Assembly (NCBI GenBank): GCA_037962975.1
Contig: CM075675.1
Coordinates: 46,174,501 to 46,238,500 of the forward strand
From: Clitoria ternatea
Lineage: Eukaryota > Streptophyta > Magnoliopsida > Fabales > Fabaceae
Length of the DNA stretch: 64,000 nucleotides
Reading direction: 5' to 3'
Below are positions 11,208 to 22,840 of the stretch, piece by piece (the stretch's first letter is position 1; each line of letters opens with the position of its first letter). A model generated the notes under the pieces. The model was not told the DNA's origin and searched no databases. It was given only the letters and a program-made list of their open reading frames with translations. A program made the translations under genes and the position numbers.

Positions 11208-11418
11208 GTAATTGTTGTTTTCAAAACTTGTCGATCCTCTTGCTATGCCTAAGGCTTTAGGATCTGTTTTGTAATAAAGGCGAAAACTTGCTTGTTTATT
11301 AAATTAAATGAATGCAGTCTGATTTCATACCTCATCTTTGTTCAAACTCTTTCTTTTAAACCTTCCATTTGCTTGCCTTTCTTTGTTTTCATTCATTATG
11401 ATATAACACTAAATGCAG
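11208..11418 (+). other. Intron joining gag to pol in element A
   Basis: A donor GTAATT at 11208 and acceptor TAAATGCAG ending at 11418 bound a T-rich 211-bp segment. Removing it puts the gag frame (phase 1) directly into the pol frame (phase 2) and skips the TAA at 11209-11211. Ogre elements are known to splice an intron upstream of RT. Element B keeps a diverged copy of this segment near 34440-34700. Confidence 0.75.
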
Positions 11419-13888
11419 ATCTGAAAGCGATTCTTCTAAGAGCAATGAAAACTCGGTTCTATTTCATGACTCTGATAATCCAAATGATTATGCCTATGAG
11501 GATAGTGAGGAAGACTTTGAACCTTCACTCGAGTTGACAAAGTTAATGGAACAAGAAGATAAAGAAATTCAACCTCATCAGGAAAAGATTGAGACCATTA
11601 ACCTGGGAGATGAAGGAGAAAATAAAGAAGTCAAGATAGGCACCCTTTTGAGCAAACAACGACAGAGTGAATTGATTAGACTACTCCGGGAATTTTGAGA
11701 CATTTTTGCATGGTCGTATCAAGATATGCCAGGTCTGGATAATAACATTGTGGAACACAAGTTGCCTTTAAAGCCGGAATGTCCACCGATCAAGCAAAAG
11801 TTACGACGAATGAAACCAGAAATGCTTCTTAAGATTAAAGAAGAAGTCAAGAAACAATTCGACGCTGGTTTCTTAGCCGTAGCTAAGTATCCGCAATGGG
11901 TAGCCAATATAGTTCCCGTTCCAAAGAAAGATGGGAGAGTAAGGATGTGTGTGGACTACCGAGACTTGAATCGGGCGAGTCCTAAGGATGATTTTCCTTT
12001 ACCTCAGATTGACGTATTGGTTGATAACATAGCTCAACATTCCATCTTCTCATTTATGGATGGATTTTCGGGATATAACCAGATCAAGATGGCACCAGAA
12101 GATATGGAAAAGACCACGTTCATCACTCTGTGGGGCACCTTTTGTTACAAAGTAATGTCCTTCGGATTAAAAAATGCAGGAGCCATCTATCAAAGGGCAA
12201 TGGTGACTCTCTTCCACGACATGATGCACAAGGAGGTAGAGCTCTATGTGGATGACATAATTGCCAAGTCCAGGTCTGAGGAGAAGCATATTACTGACCT
12301 GAGAAAACTTTTCGAAAGGTTGAGGAAATTCAAGCTTAGATTGAATCCCGCCAAGTGTACTTTTGGCGTAAGATCCGGCAAATTGTTAGGGTTCATTGTG
12401 AATGAGAAGGGGATAGAAGTTGATCCTGACAAAGTCAAGGCAATTCTGGAAATGCCTCCTCCTCGTACTGAAAAAGAAGTCCGAGGATTCCTGGGAAGAT
12501 TGAATTACATCGCCCGATTCATTTCCCAAATGACGGCAACTTGTGAGCCAATTTTCAAGTTGCTTCGCAAGAATCAGCCTGGACAGTGGAATGAGGATTG
12601 CCAGATTGCATTTGAAAAAATAAAACAGTACTTATTGGAGCCACCAGTCTTGGTGCCACCCGTTCATGGGAGACCATTAATCCTATACCTGACTGTGTTG
12701 AATGAATCCATGGAATGTGTATTGGGTCAACATGATGAGACTGGAAGAAAAGAATGCGCCATCTACTACTTGAGCAAGAGATTTACCGAATGTGAGATGA
12801 GGTATTCGTCTCTTGAAAGAACGTGTTGTGCATTGGCTTGGGCTGCCCGACGCTTACGGCAATACATGCTTAATCACACTACTTGGCTGGTGTCTAAGAT
12901 GGATCCCATCAAGTATATCTTTGAAAAACCCGCTTTGACTGGAAGGATTGCCCGTTGGCAAGTGTTACTGACGGAATATGACATAACATATGTCACCCAA
13001 AAGGCAATTAAAGGGAGTGCGCTGGCAGATTACTTGGCATACCAACCCATTGAAGCTTATCAACCAATGCGGCATGATTTCCCAGATGAGGATATCTTGG
13101 CTCTTTCCAAAGAAGAAGATGGCCTGGAAACCAGATGGATCATGAGATTCGATGGAGCATCCAATGCACTAGGACATGGAATTGGGGTTATTTTAATCTC
13201 ACCTGATAAGGAATTCATCCCTATTTGCGCTCGGCTGTGTTTTGACTGCACCAATAATATTGCGGAATATGAAGCATGTTCTCTAGGAATACAAGCGGCT
13301 CTAAACGTGGGAATAAAGGTTCTGGAGGTTTATGGAGATTCTGCTTTAGTTATCTATCAACTAAAGGATGAATGGGAGACTAGAGATAATAAACTAGTTC
13401 CCTATCATGCTCATATCAAAGAGATGATCAAAAGGTTCGATGAAGTTACCTTCCATCATGTTCCACGGGAAGACAACCAAATGGCAGATGCTTTAGCCAC
13501 CCTAGCTGCTATGTTCGAGGTCAGCAATGATTACGAAGTGCCTCTCATTGAGGTAAAGAAACAGCAAGAACCCGCCCATTGCCAGGTCATAGAAGAAGAA
13601 CCGGATGGCAAGCCCTGGTATCATGACATCAAAAGATACCTCCAATGCCAAGAATACCCTGAAGGTATCACGGACAATGACAAACGAACTTTGAGAAGGC
13701 TAGCTATGGGATACCTATTGAGTGGTAATGTGCTTTACAAGAGGAATTATGATTCCATTCTCCTCCGGTGTGTTGATACCGTTGAAGCAAACCAGATCAT
13801 GAAAGATATCCACGAAGGATCTTTTGGAACTCATACAAATGGGCATGCTATATCAAGAAAAATACTGAGAGCTGGGTATATTGGATGA
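11419..13888 (+). pseudogene. pol: pol of element A: reverse transcriptase and dual RNase H
   Basis: The frame opens after the intron with an acidic linker, meets a TGA at about 11697, and continues cleanly from 11726 to 13888. RT shows WVANIVPVPKKDGRVRMCVDY, FMDGFSGYNQI, and the catalytic YVDD at 12245-12256. Downstream come a Ty3-type RNase H remnant (region with SKRFTECEMRYSSLE) and a second RNase H (WIMRFDGASN, EYEAC, YGDSA, DNQMADALA). Dual RNase H is a known feature of the Tat lineage. The frame ends where one base is missing relative to the usual zinc-binding motif of integrase (about 13880), shifting the rest into the next frame. Confidence 0.9.
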
Positions 13889-14862
13889 CTATGGAAGCCG
13901 ATTGTTTTGCTTACGTACGGAGGTGTCATAAATGTCAGATTTATGCTGATCACATTCATGCTCCTCCCTCATCCCTAAATGTCTTATCAGCACCATGGCC
14001 TTTTTCAATATGGGGTATGGATGTAATTGGGCCCATTGAACCAAAAGCCTCGAATGGTCATCGTTTCATTTTGGTTGCTATCGATTATTTCACCAAGTGG
14101 GTAGAAGTAGTTTCATACGCCAATGTGACGAAAAATGTTGTGGTCAAATTCATCAAGCGTGAGCTGATATGCCGATATGGCTTACCAAACCAAATCACCA
14201 CGGACAATGGTACAAATTTAAACAACAAAATGATGAAGGAGCTTTGTGAGAGTTTTAAAATCTCCCATCACAATTCCTCTCTATACCGTCTGAAAATGAA
14301 TGGAGCGGTTGAGGCAGCCAACAAAAATATAAAGAGGATAGTGCAAAAGATGGTAGTAACCTACAAATACTGGCATGAAATGCTCCCTTTCGCACTACAT
14401 GGATACCGAACCTCGGTACGAACCTCAACTGGGGCAACCCCATTTTCTTTGGTTTACGGAATGGAAGCTGTACTACCATTCGAAGTGGAAATTCCATCCC
14501 TTAGGGTGATCATGGAGGCTAAATTGCAAGAAGCTGAATGGGTCCAGGTCAAATATGACCAATTGAATCTAATTGACGGGAAGAGATTAACTGCCCTTTG
14601 CCAGGGACAATTGTATCAAAGACGCATGAAGCGGGCATACGAAAAGAAAGTACGCCCCCGACAATTCCAAGAGGGAGATTTGGTCCTCAAGAAGATTTTG
14701 CCAATTCAAAGGGATGTTCGAGGGAAATGGACACCTAATTATGAGGGACCATATGTTATAAAGAAGGCTTTCTCCGGAGGAGCCCTTATACTCACTAATA
14801 TGGATGGAGACGACCTGCCAATGCCTGTCAATACCGATGCAGTGAAAAGATACTTTGCATAA
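13885..14862 (+). pseudogene. Integrase part of element A pol, shifted frame
   Basis: This 325-codon frame overlaps the RNase H frame by 4 bp and is a frameshifted continuation, not a separate gene. The first two histidines of the HHCC zinc site lie in the upstream frame, and the two cysteines (CHKC) are at the start of this one. The DDE catalytic core is present: D in WGMDVIG, D in TTDNGT, E in AVEAANKN. A C-terminal domain with the usual region around LVLKKILP and GKWTPNYEGPYVIKKAF ends at TAA 14860-14862. The single-base loss probably happened after insertion. Confidence 0.88.
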
Positions 14863-15714
14863 TAATAAAAAAAAAAGGAAAAGAAAAAAAGAGCTCGCTA
14901 GGTTGAAAACCTGGAAAGGCGACCTAGGCAAAAGTTAGAGCAGCAAGATGAGCCGAAAACCTAAAAAGGCGGTTCTACAAATTCTACTCCACAACATAAA
15001 CCCTTCAAGCCAAAGTCAAAGGAGGTCAAAACGGGTATTAGGGTCATTATCAAATTACGCCCTCAGAAGCAAAATCAAAAGACGAACACAAAGTCATGAT
15101 ATAGGATCAAGTTTCTCATTGCTCGCGGAGGATCATTTGAGGATATATGAGCCTTTTCCTTTTATTTTGCCTTCAATTCTTTATATACCTTGTCACATCA
15201 CTGTGTACATATCTGATGTTTATAAAATCTCCCTTCATCCTACATGTGTTCATTTTTTATGAATAAACAAGTTTTTGCCTAAAATTTTTGAAATTAGAAA
15301 CAACAAGAGCATAAAGTTATGGGGGATGAAATGTTTCCTAGTGCCAAACTTCGCTTGGTATAAGCATAACCATTTCCGCTAAATACTCTCGCCAAAAGTC
15401 GGAGGATGTTTCTGTTTCATCCATGAGTTATCTTAAAGAGCCAGTCGCCAAGGAAAATTTACCTGTAAGTCTTTATACTAACTCATTCTTTTGTCAGCGG
15501 GACGCCAAATCCATCATCCAAAAGCAGGTATTCGCCAAAGTTTTCTCTCAGCAAGACCTATAGACTGAACATCTCTCCCAAGGAGTTCCATAAAAATGGG
15601 ATCAGTTCCCTCAACCGGGATGTTTCTTTGATCAGGCTTAAGAAGACTTGTCTTTCCCCAGTGAGTTCGCCATTACCAAACTAGCGTCCATCATACTCCT
15701 CTCACTAAAAAGCT
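14863..15714 (+). other. Spacer after pol of element A
   Basis: No gene. It opens with a poly-A-rich tract and then the phrase GCTCGCTAGGTTGAAAACC with a diverged second copy about 60 bp on (TGAGCCGAAAACC), which is also found in B at 35680-35770. Short open frames here have no recognisable domain. Confidence 0.6.
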
Positions 15715-16260
15715 CAAACTGGGGCATCTCCCCAGCTTTCTTTCAAGGGGGCAGTTCCCCAACAACCTTCAGTTATGTCAAACTGGGGCATCTCCCCAGA
15801 TTTCTTTCAAGGGGGCAGTTCCTCAACAACCTTCAGTTATGTCAAACTGGGGCATCTCCCCAGATTTCTTTCAAGGGGGCAGTCCCCCAACAACCTTCAG
15901 TTATGTCAAACTGGGGCATCTCCCCAGATTTCTTTCAAGGGGGCAGTTCCTCAACAACCTTCAGTTATGTCAAACTGGGGCATCTCCCCAGATTTCTTTC
16001 AAGGGGCAGTCCCCCAACAACTTTCAGTTATGTCAAACTGGGGCATCTCCCCAGATTTCTTTCAAGGGGCAGTCCCCCAACAACCTTCAGTTATGTCAAA
16101 CTGGGGCATCTCCCCAGATTTCTTTCAAGGGGCAGTCCCCCAACAACCTTCAGTTATATCAAACTGGGGCATCTCCCCAGATTTCTTTCAAAGGGCAGTC
16201 CTCCAACAACCTACAGTCATATCAAATTGGGGCATCTCCCCAGATTTCATTCTCTTTCCT
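15715..16260 (+). repeat. 64-bp minisatellite of element A, about 9 copies
   Basis: Unit starts CAAACTGGGGCATCTCCCC at 15715, 15779, 15843, 15907, 15971 and onward; later units are 63 bp. Each unit contains GGGG-CATCT-CCCC, a short inverted repeat. All three plus-strand frames are open across it, which follows from the unit not being a multiple of three and having no stops; I do not call it coding. Diverged copies of this unit fill 36780-38720 in element B. Confidence 0.92.
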
Positions 16261-16517
16261 TAGAAGGACAGTTCCCCGACAACCCCCAGATTACTCTGTC
16301 CCAACTCACCTAATACTTTCCCAGTGGTACCATGAAGGTTACCAGGAGGAATTATCCTTTCCCAGTGGAGCTACACTTCCTAAACAATTCCAACAGGAGC
16401 GTCACCCCAGGTTTCCCTTTAGACAAAAGGCAATGCCCCAAGAATTCTTTCAGACTACCCCAAACTAGGGCATTACCCCCAGATTTATTCCCTTTCAATC
16501 CAGGGCCTCAGTCATGT

Positions 16518-16877
16518 CAACCGAGAGGCAACACCCTCATCCTTTTACTTTTCCAGTCAACCGAGAGGCAACACCCTCATCCTTTTACTTTTCCAGTCAA
16601 CCGAGAGGCAACACCCTCATCCTTTTACTTTTCCAGTCAACCGAGAGGCAACACCCTCATCCTTTTACTTTCCTTGTTAACCGAGATGCAACACCCTCAT
16701 CCTTTTACTTTCCTTGTTAACCGAGAGGCAACACCCTCATCCTTTTCTTTTTCAGTTAACCGAGAGGCAACACCCTCATCCTTTTATTTTTCCAGTCAAT
16801 CGAGAGGCAACACCCTCATCCTTTTACCTTTGCTGTCAACCTAGAGACAACATCCTCATCATTTCTGTTAATCAAGA
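16518..16877 (+). repeat. 40-bp minisatellite of element A, about 9 copies
   Basis: Unit begins CAACCGAGAGGCAACACCCT, repeated with exact 40-bp period from 16518, decaying after about 16840. It is placed between the 64-bp array and the polypurine tract, the normal site of minisatellites in Ogre elements. Confidence 0.92.
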
Positions 16878-16977
16878 AGTAACACCTTCACTTTCTACTT
16901 TTCCAATGGTGTTCACGTCTTTACTCCCCTTCCATTTCAAAAAAAAGCAAGAAGAAACTTCATGCTTTTTCCTCATG

Positions 16978-16997
16978 AAAAAGAAGTAAAGAGGGGC
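16978..16997 (+). other. Polypurine tract of element A
   Basis: AAAAAGAAGTAAAGAGGGG, followed by CATC and then the TG of the 3' LTR at 17001. It would prime plus-strand DNA synthesis. The same tract occurs in element B at 39935-39953. Confidence 0.8.
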
Positions 16998-17000
16998 ATC

Positions 17001-18442
17001 TGTGAACACCTATTTCGTTCCAGTCAATTTTCACCAAGAATGGGAAATTCACAAGGGAAAAGAATTTAAAAAAAAAGAAAAAGAAAAAAAAAGAGAAAAA
17101 AAAAGAATAAAAAAAAAGAAGAAAAGAATTTTTTTTAAAAAAAAGAAAAGAAAAAGGAAGGATAAAAAAAAGAAAAAAAAGAAAAAAAAGAAAAGAATTT
17201 TTTTAAAAAAAAAGAAAAGAATTTTTTTTTAAAAAAAAAAAACTCTGACTCGGAAATGATCATTTCCGAGTGAAAGGACTCGGAATGATCATTTCCGAGT
17301 GAATAGCCTCCAAGTGAATCCTTGAATTACGGAGAGTAGTTGGCAATGAGACAAGGAGGAAAGTGATAAAGAATTGCCACCAGCCTTCATTGTCAAAGAT
17401 CCAGGCTGTTTTCAACACCACCATGCAAGTTGTTTAACAATTTCAAAGGGCGGCTGGCAACAAGACAATGTGGAAATATTAAAAATCCTCACCAATTGGC
17501 AGCCAGGCTGGTCACGGGTTTGTTCAAGCAATCATGACGCTCCTCAAATGCTCTATAAATACTGCAAGCGAAGGAAAAAGAAGGATCCCTGGAAGAGTCA
17601 TTAAAAAAGAACTCATTCACTCTACACACCGCCCAAACCTCCTTCTCAACGCCGCCCACACCATCCACAACACCATCCAACTCCTTTCTCACCACACTGG
17701 TCCCACTCTTCCCTTTATTTTTTTACTTGTATTTATTTTATTTTCTGTTAAATCAATTGTTATTCGGTGATTTTACCTTCCTTTTTAATTATCAATTAAT
17801 CTTTATTGATTGATAAATATTAATAAAATGAGTGTCTCACACATTCTATTTAAATTAGCATAAAAGGTGTGACTATTGTTATTATCATTATTATTGCAAT
17901 TTTTTTATTTCTTTTATTCTTTATTCTTTTTATTTTAAAAAGGAGGAGTGAGTTTAATTTGGACGAGACGTCCTGTTAATCTCATTTTTTTTATTTTAAA
18001 AAAGGAGGAGCGAGTTTAATTTGGACGAGACGTCCTGTTAATCTCATTATTTTTAAAAAAAGGTGGAGCGAGTTTAATTTGGACGAGACGTCCTGTTAAT
18101 CTCATGTAAATATTCCGTGTTTATTTCTGTTTATTTTATATATTTTGTCGTCTCGCATATTTTCTTTTCATGGAAAAGTTAAAATAATTATTGGGTTAAT
18201 TATAATGAGCGCTATTAAATTGAGGTAACCGTTTTTATAACGGACAGCTGTGAGGTGCTAATACCTTCCTCACCTGTAATTAGACTCCCGGATCTGGAAT
18301 CTCATTTTTTGACCAATGCTTTAATTAAAGGTTTTCCCGGTATTTTATCCTAAAAATATTGGTGGCGACTCCCTGTTCATTTTCATTTTCAAAAAAAATC
18401 GTTTTGAGGGTCGGCCGTGCCGTCGCGATCCCGGTCGCGACA
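17001..18442 (+). repeat. 3' LTR of element A
   Basis: Pairs with 4256-5663; about seven substitutions by eye, plus length differences mainly in the A-rich tract at 17060-17240. That tract gives a spurious Lys-rich frame. It repeats the palindrome (17248-17271), TATA box (17554-17561) and hairpins (17949-18104) of the 5' LTR. Confidence 0.95.
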
Positions 18443-18447
18443 ATTAT
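18443..18447. repeat. Target site duplication of element A (right)
   Basis: ATTAT, identical to 4251-4255. Confidence 0.9.
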
Positions 18448-18848
18448 GATTGCGTTGATGATGGTTAAAATGATAAGGAAGTATTGATTGATTATATTGA
18501 AAGTACATGATATGAATTGAATTGATGATGACATGATGTTGCTTGGAATGACGATGATATAGATGTGGATTAATATGATAATAAGATGGTGATTGAATCA
18601 ATGGTGATGGAATTAATGTTGATTGAGTTAGTAATGAGAGACTAATGAATATTGTACTATACTATGTTTTTCCCAAAGTTCACATGTATGCATGTATGTT
18701 ATTGATTATTGACATTGATTTATATTGTCAGTCACTTACCCTTACAATTATTTTTAGTGACTAAAGACAGGGGTTTCCTAGATGCTGTAGAGACCAATGC
18801 ACTAAGGTGAAATAATGCCAAGGAAGGATATTTGACTTGTAATGTATA
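18448..18848 (-). mobile_element. Fragment of host LTR D (middle piece)
   Basis: This 401-bp strip separates elements A and C. Removing A and C makes 4154-4250, this strip and 48536-49613 contiguous. It has no coding potential. The phrase CACTTACCCTTAC (18733 on) is of a kind I associate with legume gypsy LTRs; that is recollection, not a search. Confidence 0.4.
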
Positions 18849-18853
18849 ATTGT
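18849..18853. repeat. Target site duplication of element C (left)
   Basis: ATTGT directly before the LTR boundary, matched by ATTGT at 48531-48535. Confidence 0.88.
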
Positions 18854-19583
18854 TGATCGGTCCTGAACCGGGGTCTAGAGATCCGGACTCAAGTCAATCA
18901 CAAACAGTATGTAAATACCGTATAGGAGACCGGATGTATGATTATCCGGTATGAGTATCCGTTGTCCTTAAGCAGAGAGAATGGACTGGGCGTCCTGGAG
19001 GTCCTTCACACCGACCTAACGCGTTGAAGTGGGCGAATGGTGGTGTCACCTGTAAAGATTCTCCGACGCTCAAGTCAGTGATGATATTCCAAGTAAGGAA
19101 TGTATTTTAGAGAGCAATTGCTTATGAGAATAGTTGAAGATCCCTCACTTCATTATTGAAATGAGTTCATATACCTGATTGGCTCGTTTTTCGAGGACTC
19201 GTTAGTGGGGAACCACTAACTCCCATTAGCATTATTATATTGCGAACTTACCAACATGATTGGGTCAAGTGGCTATTTTTATATTGAGCATAGAGAATAT
19301 AGACTAGGATTAGGGAACAAGTTGACCATTCCCGTAAGCAGAATTTGGCTCGTAGTGCAGGGAATTATTGATCGATCCCTGTAGTAATTATCCTTGTCTT
19401 TAGCACAGTGACGTGTGTATTGTCCGATGTCATGGTGTTATCCTGAACAACCAGTATAGGGAGAACGCCTGATACGGAATTACAGTCCGGATGTATACCG
19501 ATGACACCAGTTACACGTTGATGTCTTGACAAAGACGTTGAAATATGCCTTGCAGGTCGGATACCGGTATTGAGACCGGATCA
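18854..19583 (-). repeat. 3' LTR of element C
   Basis: On the plus strand it begins TGATCGGTCC and ends ACCGGATCA. It matches 47801-48530 along its whole length. A minus-strand TATAAAAATA at 19274-19283 is the best promoter candidate, with its equivalent at 48221-48230. Confidence 0.93.
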
Positions 19584-19597
19584 TATGTCCCCTAGCT
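19584..19597 (-). other. Polypurine-like tract of element C
   Basis: The minus strand reads AGCTAGGGGACATA immediately inside the 3' LTR. It is short for a polypurine tract. Similar CTAGGGG words recur near 24119 and 27852, at the junctions of the duplicated antisense-gene module. Confidence 0.5.
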
Positions 19598-19874
19598 TGT
19601 GTGAGGGACTGAGCGGTTGTTCACATAAGCTACCCAACCTGTGAGAGGTCTGAATACCGGTGAACTTATGCGTTAAATTGTTCCTTAGCATTTATTCATA
19701 AAGGACCGTTCTCAGATTAAGAGATATGGTCTGTCGATGTCGTTACAACGGATTCAGACAAAGATTCGTTGTACGAGAATTTCAAGAGTTTATTGGAATT
19801 GAAAGCTCTTGAAGTTCGTGTAACGGCTGTAAAGCGCGAATTGCGTTGCATGATTAGACATTAATGCTTTTAAT

Positions 19875-19880
19875 CACGTG
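19875..19880 (+). promoter_or_regulatory. G-box upstream of antisense gene copy 1
   Basis: CACGTG within CACGTGGGC, about 690 bp before the first usable ATG of copy 1. The same CACGTGGGC lies at 24366 upstream of copy 2, in a conserved stretch. CACGTG is the core of plant bZIP and bHLH sites; binding here is inference. Confidence 0.45.
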
Positions 19881-20569
19881 GGCAAGCAATTATTGCGCCT
19901 GAGATGGAAATCTCATTAACCGTCGTTTTGGGCTTAATGGGCCTGAAGTTTTCGAAACTTTTGGGCCCAGTAGATAGGCCCTTCGTCGAATTGCTATTGT
20001 TTTGGCGCCCACGAATTTGGAAAGGTTGTGTCGTTTCACTTGTGAACCAATGCGTTTAATCGAGAACGACACAACTTCCAGAGTGAGTAACCGAACCTCT
20101 TCGTTTCTTATAAAAGAAACACTTAGTGGATTCTGAGTTTCACTTGCTTCTGTTTTCCTAACAAGACTCTGCAAAAATCTCGCGAGGAAGTTCGTTGCTC
20201 ATTCCACGAGACTCTGCTCGTTCTTCACCTTCATCGTCATTACCTGAGGTAATTACTTCTTCTTCCCTTGTAAACCTCGTCTTATTTTGGGTCTGTTATT
20301 CTTGCTTGAAGAGAGTGTAGTTTATTTAGGGAGAGAATAATTTCTCGTAACCCTAATAATCATGGCGAAGAATCCTTGTGATTCTTTCTAGGGTTGAGTC
20401 ATGTCGCTCAGAAAGGGGATCTTACTCACTATGGGAAGTGACTTTTCCCTTCTTAGAGTCATTCTCTGATTGTAGTCGCTTTGTAGAAAATGAAGTGAGT
20501 AATGATTATCAACTTTCTGACGACATGATTTCTTATCGTAGATTAAGGAGTTCGGTCTAGATATTTCGA

Positions 20570-22840
20570 ATGGCAACTGGAGAAGGATCTTCTGGAGATG
20601 GTGCCATTTCGAAGACAGCTGAAGGTCTCTACAGTGTCGTTGTCTCCAAGCTGAATTGGGAAGAGCTTCAGGCCAAATGGCCTTTCTGTTGGGTGTCCAG
20701 TGAATTCAAGGACTTGGCTTCCCATCATGCAGATGAGGATGGAGCCCGGATTCAGCCTAGGTTCACACTCCATGCGAAAGAGGAAACGAAGAAGTGGTTT
20801 AGGGTTTATGCACCGCTCCCTACAAAACGGATATGCCATGTCATACCAAACGACCGTTCTGTTTATATGTATGATTTCATTTTTCATTACTTGGGAGTTC
20901 GTTTCCCTCTAACCGAGCTTCAGATGGAAGTGTTGAGGTTCTTAAACTGTGCACCCTCTCAACTTCATCCCAACGGCTGGGGTCTTATTCGAGCCTTGGA
21001 GGTTTTGAGTGAATATTTCAACTTCACTCCTACTGTGGCGATGCTGTTCTACTACACTCAAGTAGTTCGGAGGGTAAATAAACAAGGCGGTGTCAGTTTG
21101 GTAACACTCCGGACTCTCTGTTCTTTTGTGAACTTTGAGTCTTACACCGATTCAGCTAAAGTTGACGGAAAGTCATTCAAGACCTACTTCACCCGGATCT
21201 TCATTAAGAAGAACAAACCAATATTTTGAAAGGATGAAGAAGGTGTTAATAAATTTCCTCCGAGTTGGACTCATAAGCATTTTCTCATGAGCTCCCACGT
21301 ATATTACGCTGATCAATTCGAGCTGTCTCGTGAATGGTCAAGAGTGTTGTTTGCACTTGAAGCACATACTACACGTCGTAACGTATTCTCGTGTAGATGT
21401 CTTTTAAGTAGTTCAAAAGGAGTCCGGGATGATTATTTGTGTAATACTCGTTTTATTTCACTTTTTCTCCTTTGTTAAATGTATCAAACATTTGGTAGTT
21501 GCTAATCTCTTGTGCTTGTTCGTGCAGGTGAAATAGAACAGGAAACTCCGGAAATGCATAAGCTGAAGGGATTTAAGGCGGGGGGTAGATCCGTTGCCCG
21601 CGAGAACGAGATTAAGCCTAAGCCCTCCACAAAGGATCGTCCTGAGCTAATCATCCTGACCTCGGATGCTGAAGGGGACATCCCACTAGCTGAGGGCGGT
21701 TCATCCGATGTTGGCGCAGCCACGGGTCAGCCCCCGGTCACTGAAAGAAGGAGAAAAATTAAGAATGACTCAGTGGGAGGCCCGTCCAAGAAGCGCAGAA
21801 CTCCGGAGGATAAGCCTGTTGAAACCTCGGGAGCAGCTGTTGCTTCCTTTGGAAGTAAAGGAATTGCTGCCGGGGTTTCTGGGGCGAAGCCGACCTCCTA
21901 CCCAACCACCTCGTTTCTCACCCCCTTCCTTTCATATGAGGGTTCTACTCCAGCAACTCTTCCACCGCCGATGTACAAACTCCGGCCTACGCTCAGCGCT
22001 AAAGAAATTAAAGAAGCGTGTGAGGCCGGAAGGTGGCAGTTAGCCGAACTTGCTGGAATGCTTTCTTCAGTCAGCGAGTTGGCTAATAATGTCGATAAGG
22101 TTGAAGAATTGAGTGATAAATTAGAAGAACTCAACCTTTCCTCGGGGCAAGACAAAGCCACCATAAAGCTGATGGAAGATCGTCTTGCCAAGTCTAAGGA
22201 GTTCGGAGATATCATGACTAAAGAGAATCTCAAGCTTAAAGGCGACCTCAAAGGCTTGGAAGGCAAACTGGCAGAGAAGGAGGAAGAACTCCGTAGTAGC
22301 CAGGATAAAAATAAAGCTGCTGCTGAGGAGTGGTCTCAAAGGGAGAAGAAACTCCTCCTTGAGATCGAGGGACTGAAGGCTAGGAAAGCGGAGTCCGAAA
22401 GATCTAGTGAGGAGCTGTCCAAGTTGCGGGGAGAATTGGCCACAGCGAAAGCTGAGAGAGAAGAAGCTGTTGACATATGCAGCCGGGCTGTCGAAGAATC
22501 CTTCGGCCTAGCTATACACCAAGTTTTTTACCGCAACCCCACTACGAAACTTAACCTTTATGGAATGGATCCGTTCTATGAATTCCATGGGGGAAAGTTA
22601 GTCGCAGTGGTGGATGGTCGTCACGAAGATCCCCCAACGTCCCTGTATGGTTTGCCTCCTCTTCCTGAGGGTCAAACTATGGGACCGGATTACGTCTTTC
22701 CTGTGTCTGAGGTTCCCTCTTCTGAAGAAAGGGCTGAGGCTCCTGGAGGGGAGACTCCTGTGGAGGTTCCAAAGGAAGGAGCACAAGAGCCTGGTGCTGA
22801 GGAGGCACAGAAAACTGAAGAACAGATTCCTCCTCCATAG
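20570..22840 (+). pseudogene. Antisense gene of element C, copy 1 (one intron, in-frame stop)
   Basis: A plus-strand gene inside a minus-strand retrotransposon. Exon 1 (20570-21440) resembles the 'putative gypsy-type transposon' family (Pfam Transposase_28): key stretches are VYMYDFIFHYLGVRFPL and CAPSQLHPNGWGLIRALEVL. An 87-bp GT-AG intron (21441-21527) joins in phase 1 to exon 2 (21528-22840), which holds a Ser/Pro-rich nuclear-looking linker (PSKKRRTPEDK), a long coiled coil (about 22080-22480) and a conserved tail (MDPFYEFHGGKLV). Exon 1 has a TGA at 21227-21229 where copy 2 has Trp. An N-terminal extension matching copy 2 lies at about 20456-20560 and ends in TAG. Known function: none. 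Despite the Pfam name, no transposase catalytic motif is visible. Confidence 0.75.
21441..21527 (+). other. Intron of antisense gene copy 1
   Basis: Donor GTAATA, acceptor CGTGCAG, T-rich between. Removing it keeps frame, and the position is identical to the intron of copy 2 (25936-26017). Confidence 0.72.

Larger units (their letters stand above)
4256..18442 (+). mobile_element. Element A: complete Ogre-like (Tat lineage) Ty3-gypsy retrotransposon
   Basis: The element is 14.2 kb long, with 1.4-kb LTRs running TG to CA, a 5-bp TSD, a primer binding site and a polypurine tract. Internal order is extra ORF1, gag, intron, RT, two RNase H domains, integrase, two minisatellites. The extra ORF upstream of gag, the intron between gag and pol and the 3' minisatellites are the known hallmarks of Ogre elements. 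The two LTRs differ at about seven bases plus homopolymer indels by eye, so insertion is recent. Gag and pol nevertheless carry stops and one frameshift, and I see no protease motif, so this copy cannot be autonomous. Confidence 0.93.

Noticed and set aside
13885..14862. Integrase as a separate gene of element A
   Set aside because: It overlaps the RNase H frame by 4 bp and lacks the first half of the zinc site; a one-base loss in pol explains it better.
15648..16468. Three overlapping open frames of 160-220 codons
   Set aside because: They lie on the 64-bp minisatellite; all forward frames are open because the unit lacks stops and its length cycles the frame. No domain is visible.
17002..17232. 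Lys-rich 76-codon frame
   Set aside because: Translation of the A-rich tract in LTR A; low complexity only.
18325..18601. Short minus-strand frames near the end of LTR A
   Set aside because: They span the LTR boundary into low-complexity flanking DNA and have no domain.
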